The notes beneath the pieces are model-generated. The model searched no databases. It was not told the DNA's origin and saw nothing but the letters and a program-made list of their open reading frames with translations. This document shows positions 7,578-16,146 of a DNA stretch of 64,000 bases, piece after piece. This stretch comes from Pedobacter cryoconitis (GTDB lineage: Bacteria; Bacteroidota; Bacteroidia; Sphingobacteriales; Sphingobacteriaceae): the NCBI GenBank assembly GCA_019352875.1, contig JAAAFW010000006.1, positions 1,519,462-1,583,461 of the forward strand, in the 5' to 3' direction. Each line of letters starts with the position of its first letter. The stretch's first letter is position 1. A program made the translations under genes and the position numbers.

Positions 7578-8207
7578 ATGGAAGTTAATGTATTAAACAT
7601 TTCAGGAAAAGAGACAGGTGCCAAGGTGCAGCTTCCTGAGTCGGTATTTGGTGTTACTCCAAGTGACCATGCAATTTATTTAGATGTAAAACAGTATCTG
7701 GCTAATCAACGTCAGGGTACTCACAAGTCTAAACAACGTAATGAGATCGCTGGTTCAACCCGTAAATTATACAAACAAAAAGGTACTGGTGGTGCTCGTG
7801 CTGGTAGTATTAAATCTCCTTTGTTTAATGGTGGTGGTCGTGTATTCGGTCCTCAACCACGTGATTACAGTTTTAAACTGAACAAAAAATTAAAATCTCT
7901 GGCACGTAAATCTGCGTTGTCTTACAAAGCTCAGGATAACAATATCCTTGTTTTAGAAGATTTTAGCTTTGATTCAATCAAAACTAAAAATTATGTTAAT
8001 CTGGTTAACGCTTTAAGCTTAACAGGTCAAAAAACATTGTTGGTTTTACCTGCACAAGATAACAATATCTATTTATCAAGCAGAAACATTCAGAAAGTGA
8101 AAGTTATTACCGCTGATCAGTTAAGTACTTATGATGTATTAAACTGTGGTAAACTTTTGTTAACTGCGAATACTGTTAAAACATTGGAGGAGGCATTTGC
8201 CAAGTAA
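7578..8207 (+). CDS. rplD: 50S ribosomal protein L4
   Basis: L4 (209 residues) lines the peptide exit tunnel. The tunnel loop is visible as [21 protein letters not shown], the GTGGARAG stretch being the usual macrolide-contact region with no unusual change seen. From E. coli, L4 also represses the S10 operon through the leader; the structured rplC leader would be the candidate target here. It sits between rplC (4 nt gap) and rplW (1 nt gap). Confidence 0.98.
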   Translation: MEVNVLNISGKETGAKVQLPESVFGVTPSDHAIYLDVKQYLANQRQGTHKSKQRNEIAGSTRKLYKQKGTGGARAGSIKSPLFNGGGRVFGPQPRDYSFKLNKKLKSLARKSALSYKAQDNNILVLEDFSFDSIKTKNYVNLVNALSLTGQKTLLVLPAQDNNIYLSSRNIQKVKVITADQLSTYDVLNCGKLLLTANTVKTLEEAFAK

Positions 8208-8208
8208 T

Positions 8209-8499
8209 ATGGAATTTTTAAAGAAACCAATATTAACCGAAAAAGCTTCTGCTCTAACAGAAAAGTCTAGCCGCTTTACTTTCAAAGTAGAACACAAAGC
8301 AAATAAATTGCAAATTAAACAAGCCATCGAAAAGATGTATGGTGTTAATGTTCTGGCAATCAATACAATGGTTGTAAACGGAAAATTAAAATCCAGAAAC
8401 ACTAAAGGTGGTTTAGTTACCGGTCGTAGCCCGAAATACAAAAAAGCTATTGTAACCCTGGCAGCAGGTGAGACAATTGATTATTACGCGAATATTTAA
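8209..8499 (+). CDS. rplW: 50S ribosomal protein L23
   Basis: L23 (96 residues) sits at the tunnel exit and docks trigger factor and SRP. I chose ATG 8209 (MEFLKKPILTEKAS) over the in-frame TTG 8197, because the family normally begins with this motif. A GGAGGAGG run at 8186-8193 inside the end of rplD is nearer to the TTG, so a four-residue extension is not excluded. Conserved segments are KVEHKANKLQIKQAIEKMYGV and TGRSPKYKKAIVTL. Confidence 0.96.
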   Translation: MEFLKKPILTEKASALTEKSSRFTFKVEHKANKLQIKQAIEKMYGVNVLAINTMVVNGKLKSRNTKGGLVTGRSPKYKKAIVTLAAGETIDYYANI

Positions 8500-8522
8500 T
8501 AAGAATTGAATAATTTATAACT

Positions 8523-9347
8523 ATGGGCTTAAGAAAATTTAAACCAGTCACTCCGGGTACCCGCTTTAGAGTCGGTGCCAGCTTTACGGAGATTACAGCA
8601 ACCAAGCCCGAAAAATCATTGGTTGTTTCTTCTAAAAAATCGGGAGGACGTAACAATACAGGAAAGATGACTATGCGCTACATGGGTGGTGGTCACAAAA
8701 AATCTTACCGTTTAATTGACTTTAAACGTGATAAGTTTGATATTCCTGCAACAGTTGCAACTGTTGAATACGATCCAAACCGTACAGCACGTATCGCATT
8801 ATTACATTATGCGGATGGTGAAAAACGTTACATCATTGCACCGGATGGATTGCAGGTTGGACAAAAAGTAGTTTCAGGTGATACAGCTGCTCCAGAAGTA
8901 GGTAACACATTGAAATTGTCTAACATTCCTTTGGGTTCAATTATCCACAATATTGAAATTCAACCAGGACGTGGAGCACAATTAGCACGTAGTGCTGGTG
9001 CTTATGCTCAATTAGCAGCACGTGATGGTAAATATGCAACTGTTAAAATGCCTTCAGGTGAAGTAAGATCTATCTTAGTTACTTGTTTAGCTACAATAGG
9101 TTCTGTTTCAAATTCGGATCACGCAAATGAAGTATTAGGTAAAGCAGGTCGCAAACGTTGGTTAGGACGTCGTCCTAGAACACGTCCGGTAGCGATGAAC
9201 CCTGTCGATCACCCAATGGGTGGTGGTGAGGGTCGCTCATCAGGAGGTCAGCCTCGCTCAAGAAACGGTATGTATGCTAAAGGCTTCAAAACCCGTTCAC
9301 TTAAAAAATACTCAAATCGTTTCATCATAGAGAAAAGGAAGAAATAA
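8523..9347 (+). CDS. rplB: 50S ribosomal protein L2
   Basis: L2 (274 residues) is needed for subunit association and supports peptidyl transfer. It shows the N-terminal [16 protein letters not shown], the RNA-binding centre ([19 protein letters not shown]) and the highly conserved C-terminal loop [15 protein letters not shown] with its functionally important histidine. The basic tail [10 protein letters not shown] is typical. Its TAA overlaps the rpsS ATG by one base, which suggests translational coupling. Confidence 0.98.
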   Translation: MGLRKFKPVTPGTRFRVGASFTEITATKPEKSLVVSSKKSGGRNNTGKMTMRYMGGGHKKSYRLIDFKRDKFDIPATVATVEYDPNRTARIALLHYADGEKRYIIAPDGLQVGQKVVSGDTAAPEVGNTLKLSNIPLGSIIHNIEIQPGRGAQLARSAGAYAQLAARDGKYATVKMPSGEVRSILVTCLATIGSVSNSDHANEVLGKAGRKRWLGRRPRTRPVAMNPVDHPMGGGEGRSSGGQPRSRNGMYAKGFKTRSLKKYSNRFIIEKRKK

Positions 9348-9613
9348 TGGCTCGTTCGATAAAAAAAGGACCTTATATTGACCATAACGTAGAGAAGAAA
9401 GTAGTCTCTATGAATGATTCAGGCAAAAAGTCTGTCATTAAAACTTGGTCTCGCAGATCAATGATCTCACCAGATTTTGTGGGTCATACATTTGCAGTGC
9501 ATAACGGTAATAAATTTATACCGGTATACGTAACAGAAAACATGGTTGGTCACAAGCTGGGAGAGTTTGCTCCAACCAGAACATTTAGGGGTCACTCTGA
9601 AAAGAAAAAATAA
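9347..9613 (+). CDS. rpsS: 30S ribosomal protein S19
   Basis: S19 (88 residues) forms part of the 30S head with S13. The sequence is canonical: [57 protein letters not shown]. It overlaps rplB by one base (TAATG) and is followed 7 nt later by rplV. Confidence 0.98.
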   Translation: MARSIKKGPYIDHNVEKKVVSMNDSGKKSVIKTWSRRSMISPDFVGHTFAVHNGNKFIPVYVTENMVGHKLGEFAPTRTFRGHSEKKK

Positions 9614-9620
9614 TTAAGAG

Positions 9621-9983
9621 ATGGAAGCAGTAGCGAAATTAAACAATTGTCCAACCTCACCACGTAAGATGCGTTTGGTTGTAGATCTTATCAGAGGTGA
9701 GCGTGTTGAGAAAGCATTACATATTTTAAAATTTACCAATAAAGAGGCAGCAATAAGAGTTGAGAAACTTTTATTATCAGCCATCAAAAACTGGGAAACT
9801 AAAAATGAAGGTTCTCGCCCTGAAGAAAACCAATTATATGTAAAAACCATTATGGTTGGTGGTGGCCGTCAGTTGAAAAGACTTAGACCGGCACCTCAAG
9901 GCCGTGGATACAGAATACGTAAGCGTTCTAACCACGTAACTTTGGTAGTAGATAGTAAAAACGTTGAAACTCAAACTAATTAG
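9621..9983 (+). CDS. rplV: 50S ribosomal protein L22
   Basis: L22 (120 residues) has a long beta hairpin that lines the exit tunnel. The N-terminus [26 protein letters not shown] and the hairpin [20 protein letters not shown] are intact, without the insertions or deletions linked to macrolide resistance. It is within the rplC operon, 5 nt before rpsC. Confidence 0.98.
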   Translation: MEAVAKLNNCPTSPRKMRLVVDLIRGERVEKALHILKFTNKEAAIRVEKLLLSAIKNWETKNEGSRPEENQLYVKTIMVGGGRQLKRLRPAPQGRGYRIRKRSNHVTLVVDSKNVETQTN

Positions 9984-9988
9984 TAGAA

Positions 9989-10834
9989 ATGGGACAAAAA
10001 GCACATCCAATAGGTAACAGGTTAGGAATCATCAGAGGTTGGGATTCTAACTGGTTCGGTGGCAACAACTATGCTGACAAATTAGTTGAGGACGAAAAAA
10101 TAAGAAAATACCTTTCTGTACGTATCGCTAAAGGCGGTGTATCTAAGGTGGTTATCGAGCGTACGTTAAAACGTATCACGGTTACTATCCACACTGCACG
10201 CCCGGGTATCGTAATCGGTAAAGCAGGAGCTGAGGTTGATAAAATCAAAGAAGAGTTAAAGAAACTTACAAAAAAAGAGATTCAGATTAACATTTTTGAG
10301 ATCAAACGTCCTGAGCTTGATGCACAACTGGTAGCAGAAGGTGTAGCAAAACAATTAGAAGCAAGGATCTCATTCCGTAGAGCAATGAAATCTACGATCG
10401 CATCTACGATGCGTATGGGTGCTGAAGGTATCAAAATTATGACTTCAGGTCGTTTAGGTGGTGCTGAGATGGCTCGTAACGAGCAGTATAAAGAAGGAAG
10501 AATTCCTTTGCATACTTTCCGTGCTGATATTGACTATGCATTAGCTGAAGCATTGACTACTTATGGTAAGATCGGTGTGAAAGTTTGGATCTGCAAAGGC
10601 GAGGTTTACGGTAAACGTGATCTTTCTCCAAACATTGGCTCAACAAGCAATGCTCCTGGTAAAGGTGGCAGACCTGAAGGTGCTTTTGGTGGCGGCAGAG
10701 ACAGAGATAACCGTGGCGGTGGCGACAGAAGAAACGACAAAGGTCGTGGCGGAAGAGGTCCAGGTCAAGGTGGTCCAGGTGCAGGTAGAGATAACAGAGG
10801 CGGAAACACTCCTAACAGAGGTCCTCGTAAATAA
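9989..10834 (+). CDS. rpsC: 30S ribosomal protein S3 with a Gly/Arg-rich C-terminal extension
   Basis: S3 lies at the mRNA entry site and belongs to the ribosomal helicase. Residues 1 to about 215 are canonical: [22 protein letters not shown] domain [15 protein letters not shown] loop ([17 protein letters not shown]) and [21 protein letters not shown]. Residues from about 220 to 281 are low complexity, with many GG, RGG-like and DR/DN repeats ([19 protein letters not shown]). E. coli S3 has 233 residues, so the extra tail is around 50 residues. It probably adds disordered RNA-binding surface. Confidence 0.97.
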   Translation: MGQKAHPIGNRLGIIRGWDSNWFGGNNYADKLVEDEKIRKYLSVRIAKGGVSKVVIERTLKRITVTIHTARPGIVIGKAGAEVDKIKEELKKLTKKEIQINIFEIKRPELDAQLVAEGVAKQLEARISFRRAMKSTIASTMRMGAEGIKIMTSGRLGGAEMARNEQYKEGRIPLHTFRADIDYALAEALTTYGKIGVKVWICKGEVYGKRDLSPNIGSTSNAPGKGGRPEGAFGGGRDRDNRGGGDRRNDKGRGGRGPGQGGPGAGRDNRGGNTPNRGPRK

Positions 10835-10871
10835 TTATTAACAAATCGTTTTACGATAATATTCAAATAAA

Positions 10872-11294
10872 ATGTTACAGCCAAAAAGAACGAAGTTCAG
10901 AAAGATGCAAAAGGGCAGAATGAAAGGTTTAGCAACACGTGGTGCTGAATTGTCATTCGGGTCTTTCGGGATTAAATCTTTAGAGGCGACATGGATTACC
11001 AGTCGTCAGATAGAGGCAGCCCGTATTGCGGTAACTCGTTTCATGAAACGTGAAGGCCAGGTGTGGATTAGAATTTTCCCGGACAAACCGGTAACTAAGA
11101 AACCAGCTGAGGTACGTATGGGTAAAGGTAAAGGTGCTCCTGAATACTGGGTAGCAGTTGTTAGACCAGGACGCATCATTTTTGAAGCTGAAGGCGTGTC
11201 TTTAGAGATCGCTAAAGAAGCAATGCGTTTAGCTGCTCAGAAATTACCTATCCAAACAAAATTTGTAGTACGTAGAGATTACGTAGAAGCATAA
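10872..11294 (+). CDS. rplP: 50S ribosomal protein L16
   Basis: L16 (140 residues) organises the A-site region of the 50S subunit. The sequence is canonical from [19 protein letters not shown] to the [19 protein letters not shown] loop near the tRNA and the C-terminal [17 protein letters not shown]. The 37-nt gap to rpsC and the 73-nt gap to rpmC are larger than most in this operon; the latter carries a possible stem. Confidence 0.98.
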   Translation: MLQPKRTKFRKMQKGRMKGLATRGAELSFGSFGIKSLEATWITSRQIEAARIAVTRFMKREGQVWIRIFPDKPVTKKPAEVRMGKGKGAPEYWVAVVRPGRIIFEAEGVSLEIAKEAMRLAAQKLPIQTKFVVRRDYVEA

Positions 11295-11307
11295 AAAAGT
11301 TTTGGGG

Positions 11308-11347
11308 TCAATGTTGTAAGTAACTTGTTATTATAACCGCTAGACCC
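11308..11347 (+). promoter_or_regulatory. Possible stem in the rplP-rpmC gap
   Basis: GGGTC near 11308 can pair with GACCC at 11342-11346, enclosing GTTATTATAAC, which is itself a small palindrome. There is no U-tract, so it is not a simple terminator. It may be a processing or regulatory structure, or chance pairing. Confidence 0.3.
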
Positions 11348-11367
11348 AGAACATAAATATTAATAAA

Positions 11368-11577
11368 ATGAAGAACTCAGAAATCACAGGGCTTTCACAA
11401 GAAGAACTAGTAGTCAGGATTGCAGAAGAGAAAGAAAACTTAGTTAAGTTAAAATTTGCACACACAATTTCGGCTATTGAGAATCCTACCCGTATCAATA
11501 AGGTAAGAAAAGATATCGCCCGATTAAATACTGAAATGACTAAGCGTAAAGCTGCGTCAGCTAGTGAAACTAAATAA
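11368..11577 (+). CDS. rpmC: 50S ribosomal protein L29
   Basis: L29 (69 residues) is a two-helix protein beside L23 at the exit tunnel. It shows the family pattern [32 protein letters not shown] with the conserved [21 protein letters not shown]. The tail KAASASETK is slightly longer than in E. coli (63 residues). rpsQ starts 13 nt downstream. Confidence 0.97.
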   Translation: MKNSEITGLSQEELVVRIAEEKENLVKLKFAHTISAIENPTRINKVRKDIARLNTEMTKRKAASASETK

Positions 11578-11590
11578 CTTTAGAGTCGAA

Positions 11591-11845
11591 ATGGAAAGAC
11601 AATTAAGAAAAACAAGAACCGGGTTGGTGGTAAGCAACAAAATGGATAAATCTGTTGTTGTGGCAGTAGAACGTAAAGTGAAACACCCGATCTATGGTAA
11701 GTTTGTTAAGAAAACTACCAAATTTATGGCTCATGACGAGAAAAACGATTGCGGTATTGGTGATACAGTACTGATCATGGAGACTCGTCCGCTGAGTAAA
11801 AACAAGAACTGGAGATTAGTGGAAATTTTAGAGAGGGCTAAATAA
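11591..11845 (+). CDS. rpsQ: 30S ribosomal protein S17
   Basis: S17 (84 residues) is an OB-fold protein that binds 16S rRNA early in assembly. I start it at ATG 11591 ([15 protein letters not shown]) rather than the earlier in-frame ATG 11564, which lies inside rpmC and would add nine non-conserved residues. Conserved parts are [24 protein letters not shown] and [21 protein letters not shown]. Confidence 0.97.
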   Translation: MERQLRKTRTGLVVSNKMDKSVVVAVERKVKHPIYGKFVKKTTKFMAHDEKNDCGIGDTVLIMETRPLSKNKNWRLVEILERAK

Positions 11846-11846
11846 C

Positions 11847-12215
11847 ATGGTACAACAGGAATCAAGATTAAACGTAGCCGATAATAGCGGCGCAAAACAA
11901 GTATTGGTTATCCGTGTACTTGGTGGAACCGGCAAGAGATACGCTTCTATTGGTGACAAAATCGTTGTTACCGTTAAAAGTGCAATCCCTTCAGGTAACA
12001 TTAAAAAAGGAACAGTTTCTAAAGCAGTTGTTGTAAGAACGAAGAAAGAGATCAGACGTAAAGATGGTTCTTACATCCGTTTCGACGATAATGCAGCTGT
12101 CTTGTTAAATGCACAGGATGAGCCGCGTGGTACCCGTATTTTTGGCCCGGTTGCGAGAGAACTGCGTGAAAAACAATTCATGAAAATTGTATCATTAGCA
12201 CCGGAGGTATTATAA
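11847..12215 (+). CDS. rplN: 50S ribosomal protein L14
   Basis: L14 (122 residues) forms an inter-subunit bridge and is the binding site of the silencing factor RsfS. The sequence is canonical: [41 protein letters not shown] and [18 protein letters not shown]. It starts 1 nt after the rpsQ stop. In E. coli this is the first gene of the separate spc operon; here no promoter separates it. Confidence 0.98.
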   Translation: MVQQESRLNVADNSGAKQVLVIRVLGGTGKRYASIGDKIVVTVKSAIPSGNIKKGTVSKAVVVRTKKEIRRKDGSYIRFDDNAAVLLNAQDEPRGTRIFGPVARELREKQFMKIVSLAPEVL

Positions 12216-12216
12216 A

Positions 12217-12558
12217 ATGAAAAATAAAGTAACTGTTCAACCAAAGATAAAAATCCGTAAAGGAGATTTAGTAAAGGTTATCGCTGGTGATTCTAAAGGC
12301 CAGGAAGGTAAAGTACTTTCAGTATTAATTACTAAAAGTAGAATTCTGGTAGAAGGTGTGAACCTTGTATCGAAACATACGAAACCAAATGCTGCTACTC
12401 CTAACGGAGGTATCATTAAAAAAGAGGCTGCTCTTCATATTTCTAACGTTGCGTTAATTGATCCTAAATCTGGAAAAACTACGCGTGTTGGCAGAAAGCT
12501 TAATGCTGATGGGAAATTAGTTAGGGTATCTAAAAAATCAGGAGAGGAGATCAAATAA
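12217..12558 (+). CDS. rplX: 50S ribosomal protein L24
   Basis: L24 (113 residues) initiates 50S assembly and carries a KOW motif: [25 protein letters not shown]. The middle [21 protein letters not shown] is typical. Its stop overlaps the rplE start by one base, which implies coupled translation. Confidence 0.98.
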   Translation: MKNKVTVQPKIKIRKGDLVKVIAGDSKGQEGKVLSVLITKSRILVEGVNLVSKHTKPNAATPNGGIIKKEAALHISNVALIDPKSGKTTRVGRKLNADGKLVRVSKKSGEEIK

Positions 12559-13133
12559 TGACTTACATACCAAGATTAAAGACTAAGTACAAAGAGGAAA
12601 TCGTAACGGCGTTGAAAGAAAAATTCAACTACAAAAGCGTTATGCAGGTTCCTAAGTTAGAGAAGATTGCTATCAACCAGGGTGTTGGTCGTTTCTCTGT
12701 AACAGACAAGAAAATTATGGACACTTCTATTTTAGAAATGTCTACAATTTCAGGTCAGCAGGCTGTAGGTGCGAAATCCAAAAAAGATATCTCCAACTTC
12801 AAATTGCGTAAAGGTATGCCAGTTGGTGTACGTGTAACATTGCGTGATAATAACATGTTTGAGTTTTTAGATCGTTTAATTTCCGTAGCTTTACCACGTA
12901 TCCGTGATTTCAAAGGTATTAACGATAAAGGTTTTGATGGAAAAGGTAACTACACATTAGGTATTACTGAACAAATCATCTTCCCTGAATTGAACATCGA
13001 TAAGATCTCTAAGATCTTAGGTATGGATATTACCTTTGTAACTTCTGCTACTACTGATGTTGAAGCATTGGAATTATTAAAACAATTCGGTTTACCGTTT
13101 AAAAATCAAACCCCTACTAATACAGATCAATAA
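12558..13133 (+). CDS. rplE: 50S ribosomal protein L5
   Basis: L5 (191 residues) binds 5S rRNA in the central protuberance. Diagnostic segments are [78 protein letters not shown] and the C-terminal LLKQFGLPF. There is a one-base overlap with both rplX and rpsN. Confidence 0.98.
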   Translation: MTYIPRLKTKYKEEIVTALKEKFNYKSVMQVPKLEKIAINQGVGRFSVTDKKIMDTSILEMSTISGQQAVGAKSKKDISNFKLRKGMPVGVRVTLRDNNMFEFLDRLISVALPRIRDFKGINDKGFDGKGNYTLGITEQIIFPELNIDKISKILGMDITFVTSATTDVEALELLKQFGLPFKNQTPTNTDQ

Positions 13134-13402
13134 TGGCAAAAGAAGGTGTAAAAGCTCGCGAAATTAAGCGCCAGAAATTGGTAGCTAAATATGCTGACAA
13201 ACGTGCAGAATTAAAAGCTGCAGGTGATTTTGAAGGATTAGATAAGTTACCAAAAAACTCATCTCCTGTACGTTTACACAATCGTTGTAAACTGACTGGC
13301 CGTCCTCGTGGTTACATGCGTACTTTTGGAATTTCAAGGGTATTGTTCCGCGATATGGCTTTAGCAGGTAAGATTCCTGGTGTTACCAAAGCAAGCTGGT
13401 AA
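13133..13402 (+). CDS. rpsN: 30S ribosomal protein S14, zinc-independent long form
   Basis: S14 (89 residues) sits in the 30S head near S3 and S10. The length and the absence of paired CxxC motifs (one Cys, in [21 protein letters not shown]) place it in the long C-minus class rather than the zinc-ribbon form of about 61 residues. It ends in the usual KASW. A 129-nt gap with two hairpins separates it from rpsH. Confidence 0.97.
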   Translation: MAKEGVKAREIKRQKLVAKYADKRAELKAAGDFEGLDKLPKNSSPVRLHNRCKLTGRPRGYMRTFGISRVLFRDMALAGKIPGVTKASW

Positions 13403-13415
13403 AAACAAATCGTGT

Positions 13416-13450
13416 ACGTTAGTGACCGCTGAGACAGCGATCACTAACGT
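13416..13450 (+). promoter_or_regulatory. Near-perfect 35-nt hairpin upstream of rpsH
   Basis: ACGTTAGTGA (13416-13425) pairs with TCACTAACGT (13441-13450). Inside, CGCTG/CAGCG continues the stem after one C/A mismatch, leaving an AGA loop. No U-tract follows, so it is not a normal terminator. It lies in the only long gap of this part of the operon, directly before rpsH. Confidence 0.7.
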
Positions 13451-13487
13451 AATGCGTTAACAGAAAAATTAACCGATGGAAGGTCGC

Positions 13488-13502
13488 TCCGAATAGTTCG
13501 GA
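13488..13502 (+). promoter_or_regulatory. Second short hairpin before rpsH
   Basis: TCCGAATAGTTCGGA forms a 6-bp stem with a 3-nt loop, 30 nt upstream of the rpsH ATG. With the 13416-13450 hairpin it makes a structured leader. Confidence 0.5.
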
Positions 13503-13531
13503 AAGGAAACCACTATCACAAATCAATAAAA

Positions 13532-13930
13532 ATGAATACAGATCCAATAGCAGATTATCTTACAAGAGTAAGAAATGCCATCAAGGCAAATCACAGAATT
13601 GTAGAAATTCCTGCATCAAATCTTAAAAAGGAAATTACGAAAGTACTTTTTGACAAAGGTTACATTGCCAACTACAAGTTTGAAGAAACTACAGTTCAGG
13701 GTACGATTAAAATCGCTTTGAAGTACAATCCGATCACTAAAATTCCTGCGATCCGCACTTTAGCGCGTATCAGTAAACCAGGTTTAAGGCAATATGCAGG
13801 CGTAGGTAATATGCCAAGAGTATTGAACGGTTTAGGTATTGCTATCTTGTCTACATCTAAAGGTGTTATGACTGATAAAGAAGCAGCTAGATTGAACATT
13901 GGTGGCGAAGTTTTGTGTCACGTTTATTAA
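13532..13930 (+). CDS. rpsH: 30S ribosomal protein S8
   Basis: S8 (132 residues) is a primary 16S rRNA binder. The sequence is canonical: MNTDPIADYLTRVRNAIKANH, ISKPGLRQYAG and the C-terminal SKGVMTDKEAARLNIGGEVLCHVY. In E. coli, S8 represses the spc operon by binding its own mRNA. The hairpins just upstream make this gap a plausible analogue, though the E. coli site is near rplE. rplF follows 18 nt later. Confidence 0.98.
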   Translation: MNTDPIADYLTRVRNAIKANHRIVEIPASNLKKEITKVLFDKGYIANYKFEETTVQGTIKIALKYNPITKIPAIRTLARISKPGLRQYAGVGNMPRVLNGLGIAILSTSKGVMTDKEAARLNIGGEVLCHVY

Positions 13931-13948
13931 TTAAAGGAGGATAGCAAA

Positions 13949-14506
13949 ATGTCAAGAATAGGAAAAGCCCCAATTAGTATCCCTGCTGGAGTTACAATTG
14001 CAATCGACGAAAACAACGTTGTTACTGTAAAAGGTCCAAAAGGTGAATTAAAACAAACAGTTGATGCAGACATCACTGTTACTCAGGAAGACGGTGTGAT
14101 CACTGTTACACGCCCGACTGAACAAAAAAGACATAAAGCATTACACGGTTTATACCGTTCATTGCTTAACAATATGGTTATCGGAGTTACAGAAGGTTAT
14201 AAACTGACTCAGGAATTAGTAGGTGTGGGTTACCGCGCAACTAATACAGGCAACACGCTTGATCTTGTTTTAGGTTTCTCTCACCATTATGTATTCCAGT
14301 TACCGGAAGAGATTAAAGTTACTACGGCTTCAGAAAAAGGTCAGACTCCTAAAATCATTTTAGAAAGTATTGACAAACAACTGATCGGTCAGGTAGCAGC
14401 TAAAATACGCTCGTTACGTGCTCCGGAACCATACAAAGGTAAAGGTATCAAGTTTGTAGGAGAAGTGTTAAGAAGAAAAGCAGGTAAATCAGCTTCTAAA
14501 AAATAA
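13949..14506 (+). CDS. rplF: 50S ribosomal protein L6
   Basis: L6 (185 residues) lies near the GTPase-associated region. It has two related domains: [20 protein letters not shown] in the first, and [22 protein letters not shown] in the second, ending with [21 protein letters not shown]. It has a good Shine-Dalgarno, AAAGGAGG at 13933-13940, 8 nt before the ATG. Confidence 0.98.
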   Translation: MSRIGKAPISIPAGVTIAIDENNVVTVKGPKGELKQTVDADITVTQEDGVITVTRPTEQKRHKALHGLYRSLLNNMVIGVTEGYKLTQELVGVGYRATNTGNTLDLVLGFSHHYVFQLPEEIKVTTASEKGQTPKIILESIDKQLIGQVAAKIRSLRAPEPYKGKGIKFVGEVLRRKAGKSASKK

Positions 14507-14511
14507 TCATC

Positions 14512-14865
14512 ATGGCAGGGAAAAAATTATCTCGTAGAGATCGTATAAAAAAAGGAATCAGAAAAAGATTGACCGGTTCTGAAAGCCGTCCACGCTTATC
14601 AGTTTATAGAAGCAATAAAGGAATTTATGCTCAAATCATTAACGACGTAACTGGAAGCACAATCGTATCAGCATCTTCATTATCAAAAGATTTTTCTGGT
14701 AATGGCAATAAATCAGAGCAATCTGTAGCTGTAGGTAAATTAGTAGCTGAAAAAGCAATCGCAGCTGGCATTAAAGAAGTTGTTTTCGATAGAAATGGCT
14801 ATTTATACCATGGTCGCGTAAAATCGTTGGCAGAAGGTGCCCGTGAAGCTGGTTTAGTATTTTAA
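14512..14865 (+). CDS. rplR: 50S ribosomal protein L18
   Basis: L18 (117 residues) binds 5S rRNA together with L5. Canonical segments are [38 protein letters not shown], and the end [28 protein letters not shown]. It starts 5 nt after rplF and is followed by rpsE. Confidence 0.98.
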   Translation: MAGKKLSRRDRIKKGIRKRLTGSESRPRLSVYRSNKGIYAQIINDVTGSTIVSASSLSKDFSGNGNKSEQSVAVGKLVAEKAIAAGIKEVVFDRNGYLYHGRVKSLAEGAREAGLVF

Positions 14866-14883
14866 TCTGAAAATAGGATAAGA

Positions 14884-15402
14884 ATGTCAACTATCAATAT
14901 AAAAAGAGTTAAGACTAGCGAGATCGAATTAAAAGATCGTTTAGTTAGTATCCAACGCGTTGCCAAAGTAACTAAAGGCGGACGTACTTTCAGCTTCTCA
15001 GCTATCGTAGTTGTAGGAGATGAGAACGGAATCGTAGGTTACGGTTTAGGTAAAGCGAAAGAGGTAACAGAAGCAATCGCTAAAGGTATCGATGACGCTA
15101 AAAAGAACTTGGTGAAAGTTCCTTTGTTAAACGGTACAGTACCTCACGAACAAATCGGTAAATTCTCAGGTGGTTTTGTATTAATCAAACCAGCTGCAGT
15201 AGGTACAGGTGTTATCGCTGGCGGTGCAATGCGTGCTGTATTAGAAAGTGCTGGTGTACACAACGTATTAGCAAAATCAAAAGGTTCATCAAATCCTCAC
15301 AACGTGGTTAAAGCAACTGTTGATGCTCTGACTAAGATGCGTGATGCTTATACAGTAGCACAGCAGCGTGGTGTTGATTTAAACAAAGTTTTTAACGGAT
15401 AA
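14884..15402 (+). CDS. rpsE: 30S ribosomal protein S5
   Basis: S5 (172 residues) is at the mRNA entry and in the fidelity network with S4. The double-stranded-RNA-binding-like N-terminal domain contains [24 protein letters not shown] sequence ([20 protein letters not shown]) and the second domain [20 protein letters not shown]. The loop linked to spectinomycin resistance looks intact. rpmD follows after 4 nt. Confidence 0.98.
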   Translation: MSTINIKRVKTSEIELKDRLVSIQRVAKVTKGGRTFSFSAIVVVGDENGIVGYGLGKAKEVTEAIAKGIDDAKKNLVKVPLLNGTVPHEQIGKFSGGFVLIKPAAVGTGVIAGGAMRAVLESAGVHNVLAKSKGSSNPHNVVKATVDALTKMRDAYTVAQQRGVDLNKVFNG

Positions 15403-15406
15403 GAAC

Positions 15407-15586
15407 ATGGCTAAAATCAGAATTACCCAGATCAAAAGTATCATTGACAGAAGTGAGCGTCAAAAAAGAACTATGCAGGCATTAGGTTTGAAAAAAATGA
15501 ACCAGTCTGTAGAAGTTGAAGCTAATGCTGCTATCATTGGAATGGTAAGAAAAGTGAATCACTTAGTTGCCATAGAGAGTATATAA
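15407..15586 (+). CDS. rpmD: 50S ribosomal protein L30
   Basis: This 59-residue protein was found by direct translation: MAKIRITQIKSIIDRSERQK, then RTMQALGLKKMNQSVEVEAN and a C-terminal VRKVNHLVAIESI. This is the complete L30 fold length (59 in E. coli) with the conserved TMQALGLKKM and VNHLV segments. It is the last gene before a 110-nt gap that carries an internal promoter. Confidence 0.97.
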   Translation: MAKIRITQIKSIIDRSERQKRTMQALGLKKMNQSVEVEANAAIIGMVRKVNHLVAIESI

Positions 15587-15593
15587 TTTATAG

Positions 15594-15632
15594 AGGTTGC
15601 AAAAGTAGTTTATATGATTACATTTGCAACCT
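15594..15632 (+). promoter_or_regulatory. Internal promoter candidate and overlapping inverted repeat before rplO
   Basis: TTG (15597-15599), a 19-nt spacer and TACATTTG (15619-15626) fit the Bacteroidota promoter. The same segment is an inverted repeat: AGGTTGCAAA (15594-15603) with TTTGCAACCT (15623-15632), so both promoter boxes lie inside the arms. A dimeric regulator could bind here, or the symmetry may reflect the promoter words themselves. Confidence 0.6.
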
Positions 15633-15648
15633 TTGTATATGTTTAACC

Positions 15649-15680
15649 GTTGTCCCTGATTAGTGAAAGCGAAGGGCAAC
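15649..15680 (+). promoter_or_regulatory. Leader hairpin upstream of rplO
   Basis: GTTGTCCCT (15649-15657) pairs with AGGGCAAC (15673-15680) with one bulged T, 16 nt before the rplO ATG. It would be in the 5' leader of a transcript starting near 15632. Confidence 0.45.
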
Positions 15681-15696
15681 ACAATAAGTTTCAAAA

Positions 15697-16143
15697 ATGA
15701 ACTTAAGTAATTTAAAACCTGCAGCAGGTTCTACAAAAAATAACAAGAGAATTGGTCGTGGTACTGGTTCTGGCCGTGGTGGTACTTCCACTCGTGGTCA
15801 TAAAGGTGCTGGTTCCCGTTCAGGTCACAAAACCAAAATTGGTTTTGAAGGTGGACAGATGCCATTACAACGTCGTGTACCTAAAGTAGGTTTCAAGCCA
15901 ATTAACCGTGTAGAATACGTAAGTGTAAACTTAGACGTATTACAAGGTTTAGCTGAGAAATTTAACTTAACTGTTATCGATTTTGCAGCTTTACAAGCAC
16001 ACGGTTTAGCACACAAAAATGACCTGGTTAAAATCTTGGGTCGTGGTGAAGTTAAATCTAAAATTGAAGTTAAAGCACATGCTTTTTCTGCTACCGCACA
16101 AAAAGCCATTGAAGCTGTTGGAGGCTCAATCGAAAAATTGTAA
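15697..16143 (+). CDS. rplO: 50S ribosomal protein L15
   Basis: L15 (148 residues) is a late 50S assembly protein. The glycine-rich N-terminus is diagnostic: [20 protein letters not shown] followed by a [20 protein letters not shown] stretch. The globular part contains [17 protein letters not shown]. It starts a probable transcription subunit (rplO-secY-map-infA...) and ends 3 nt before secY. Confidence 0.98.
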   Translation: MNLSNLKPAAGSTKNNKRIGRGTGSGRGGTSTRGHKGAGSRSGHKTKIGFEGGQMPLQRRVPKVGFKPINRVEYVSVNLDVLQGLAEKFNLTVIDFAALQAHGLAHKNDLVKILGRGEVKSKIEVKAHAFSATAQKAIEAVGGSIEKL

Positions 16144-16146
16144 TTA

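Noticed and set aside
7578..9983. Macrolide-resistance changes in L4 or L22
   Set aside because: The tunnel loops of both proteins show no insertion, deletion or evident substitution that I can recognise.
10617..10841. Open frame with a Val/Glu-rich translation
   Set aside because: It is the +1 frame of the repetitive S3 tail and has no start signal.
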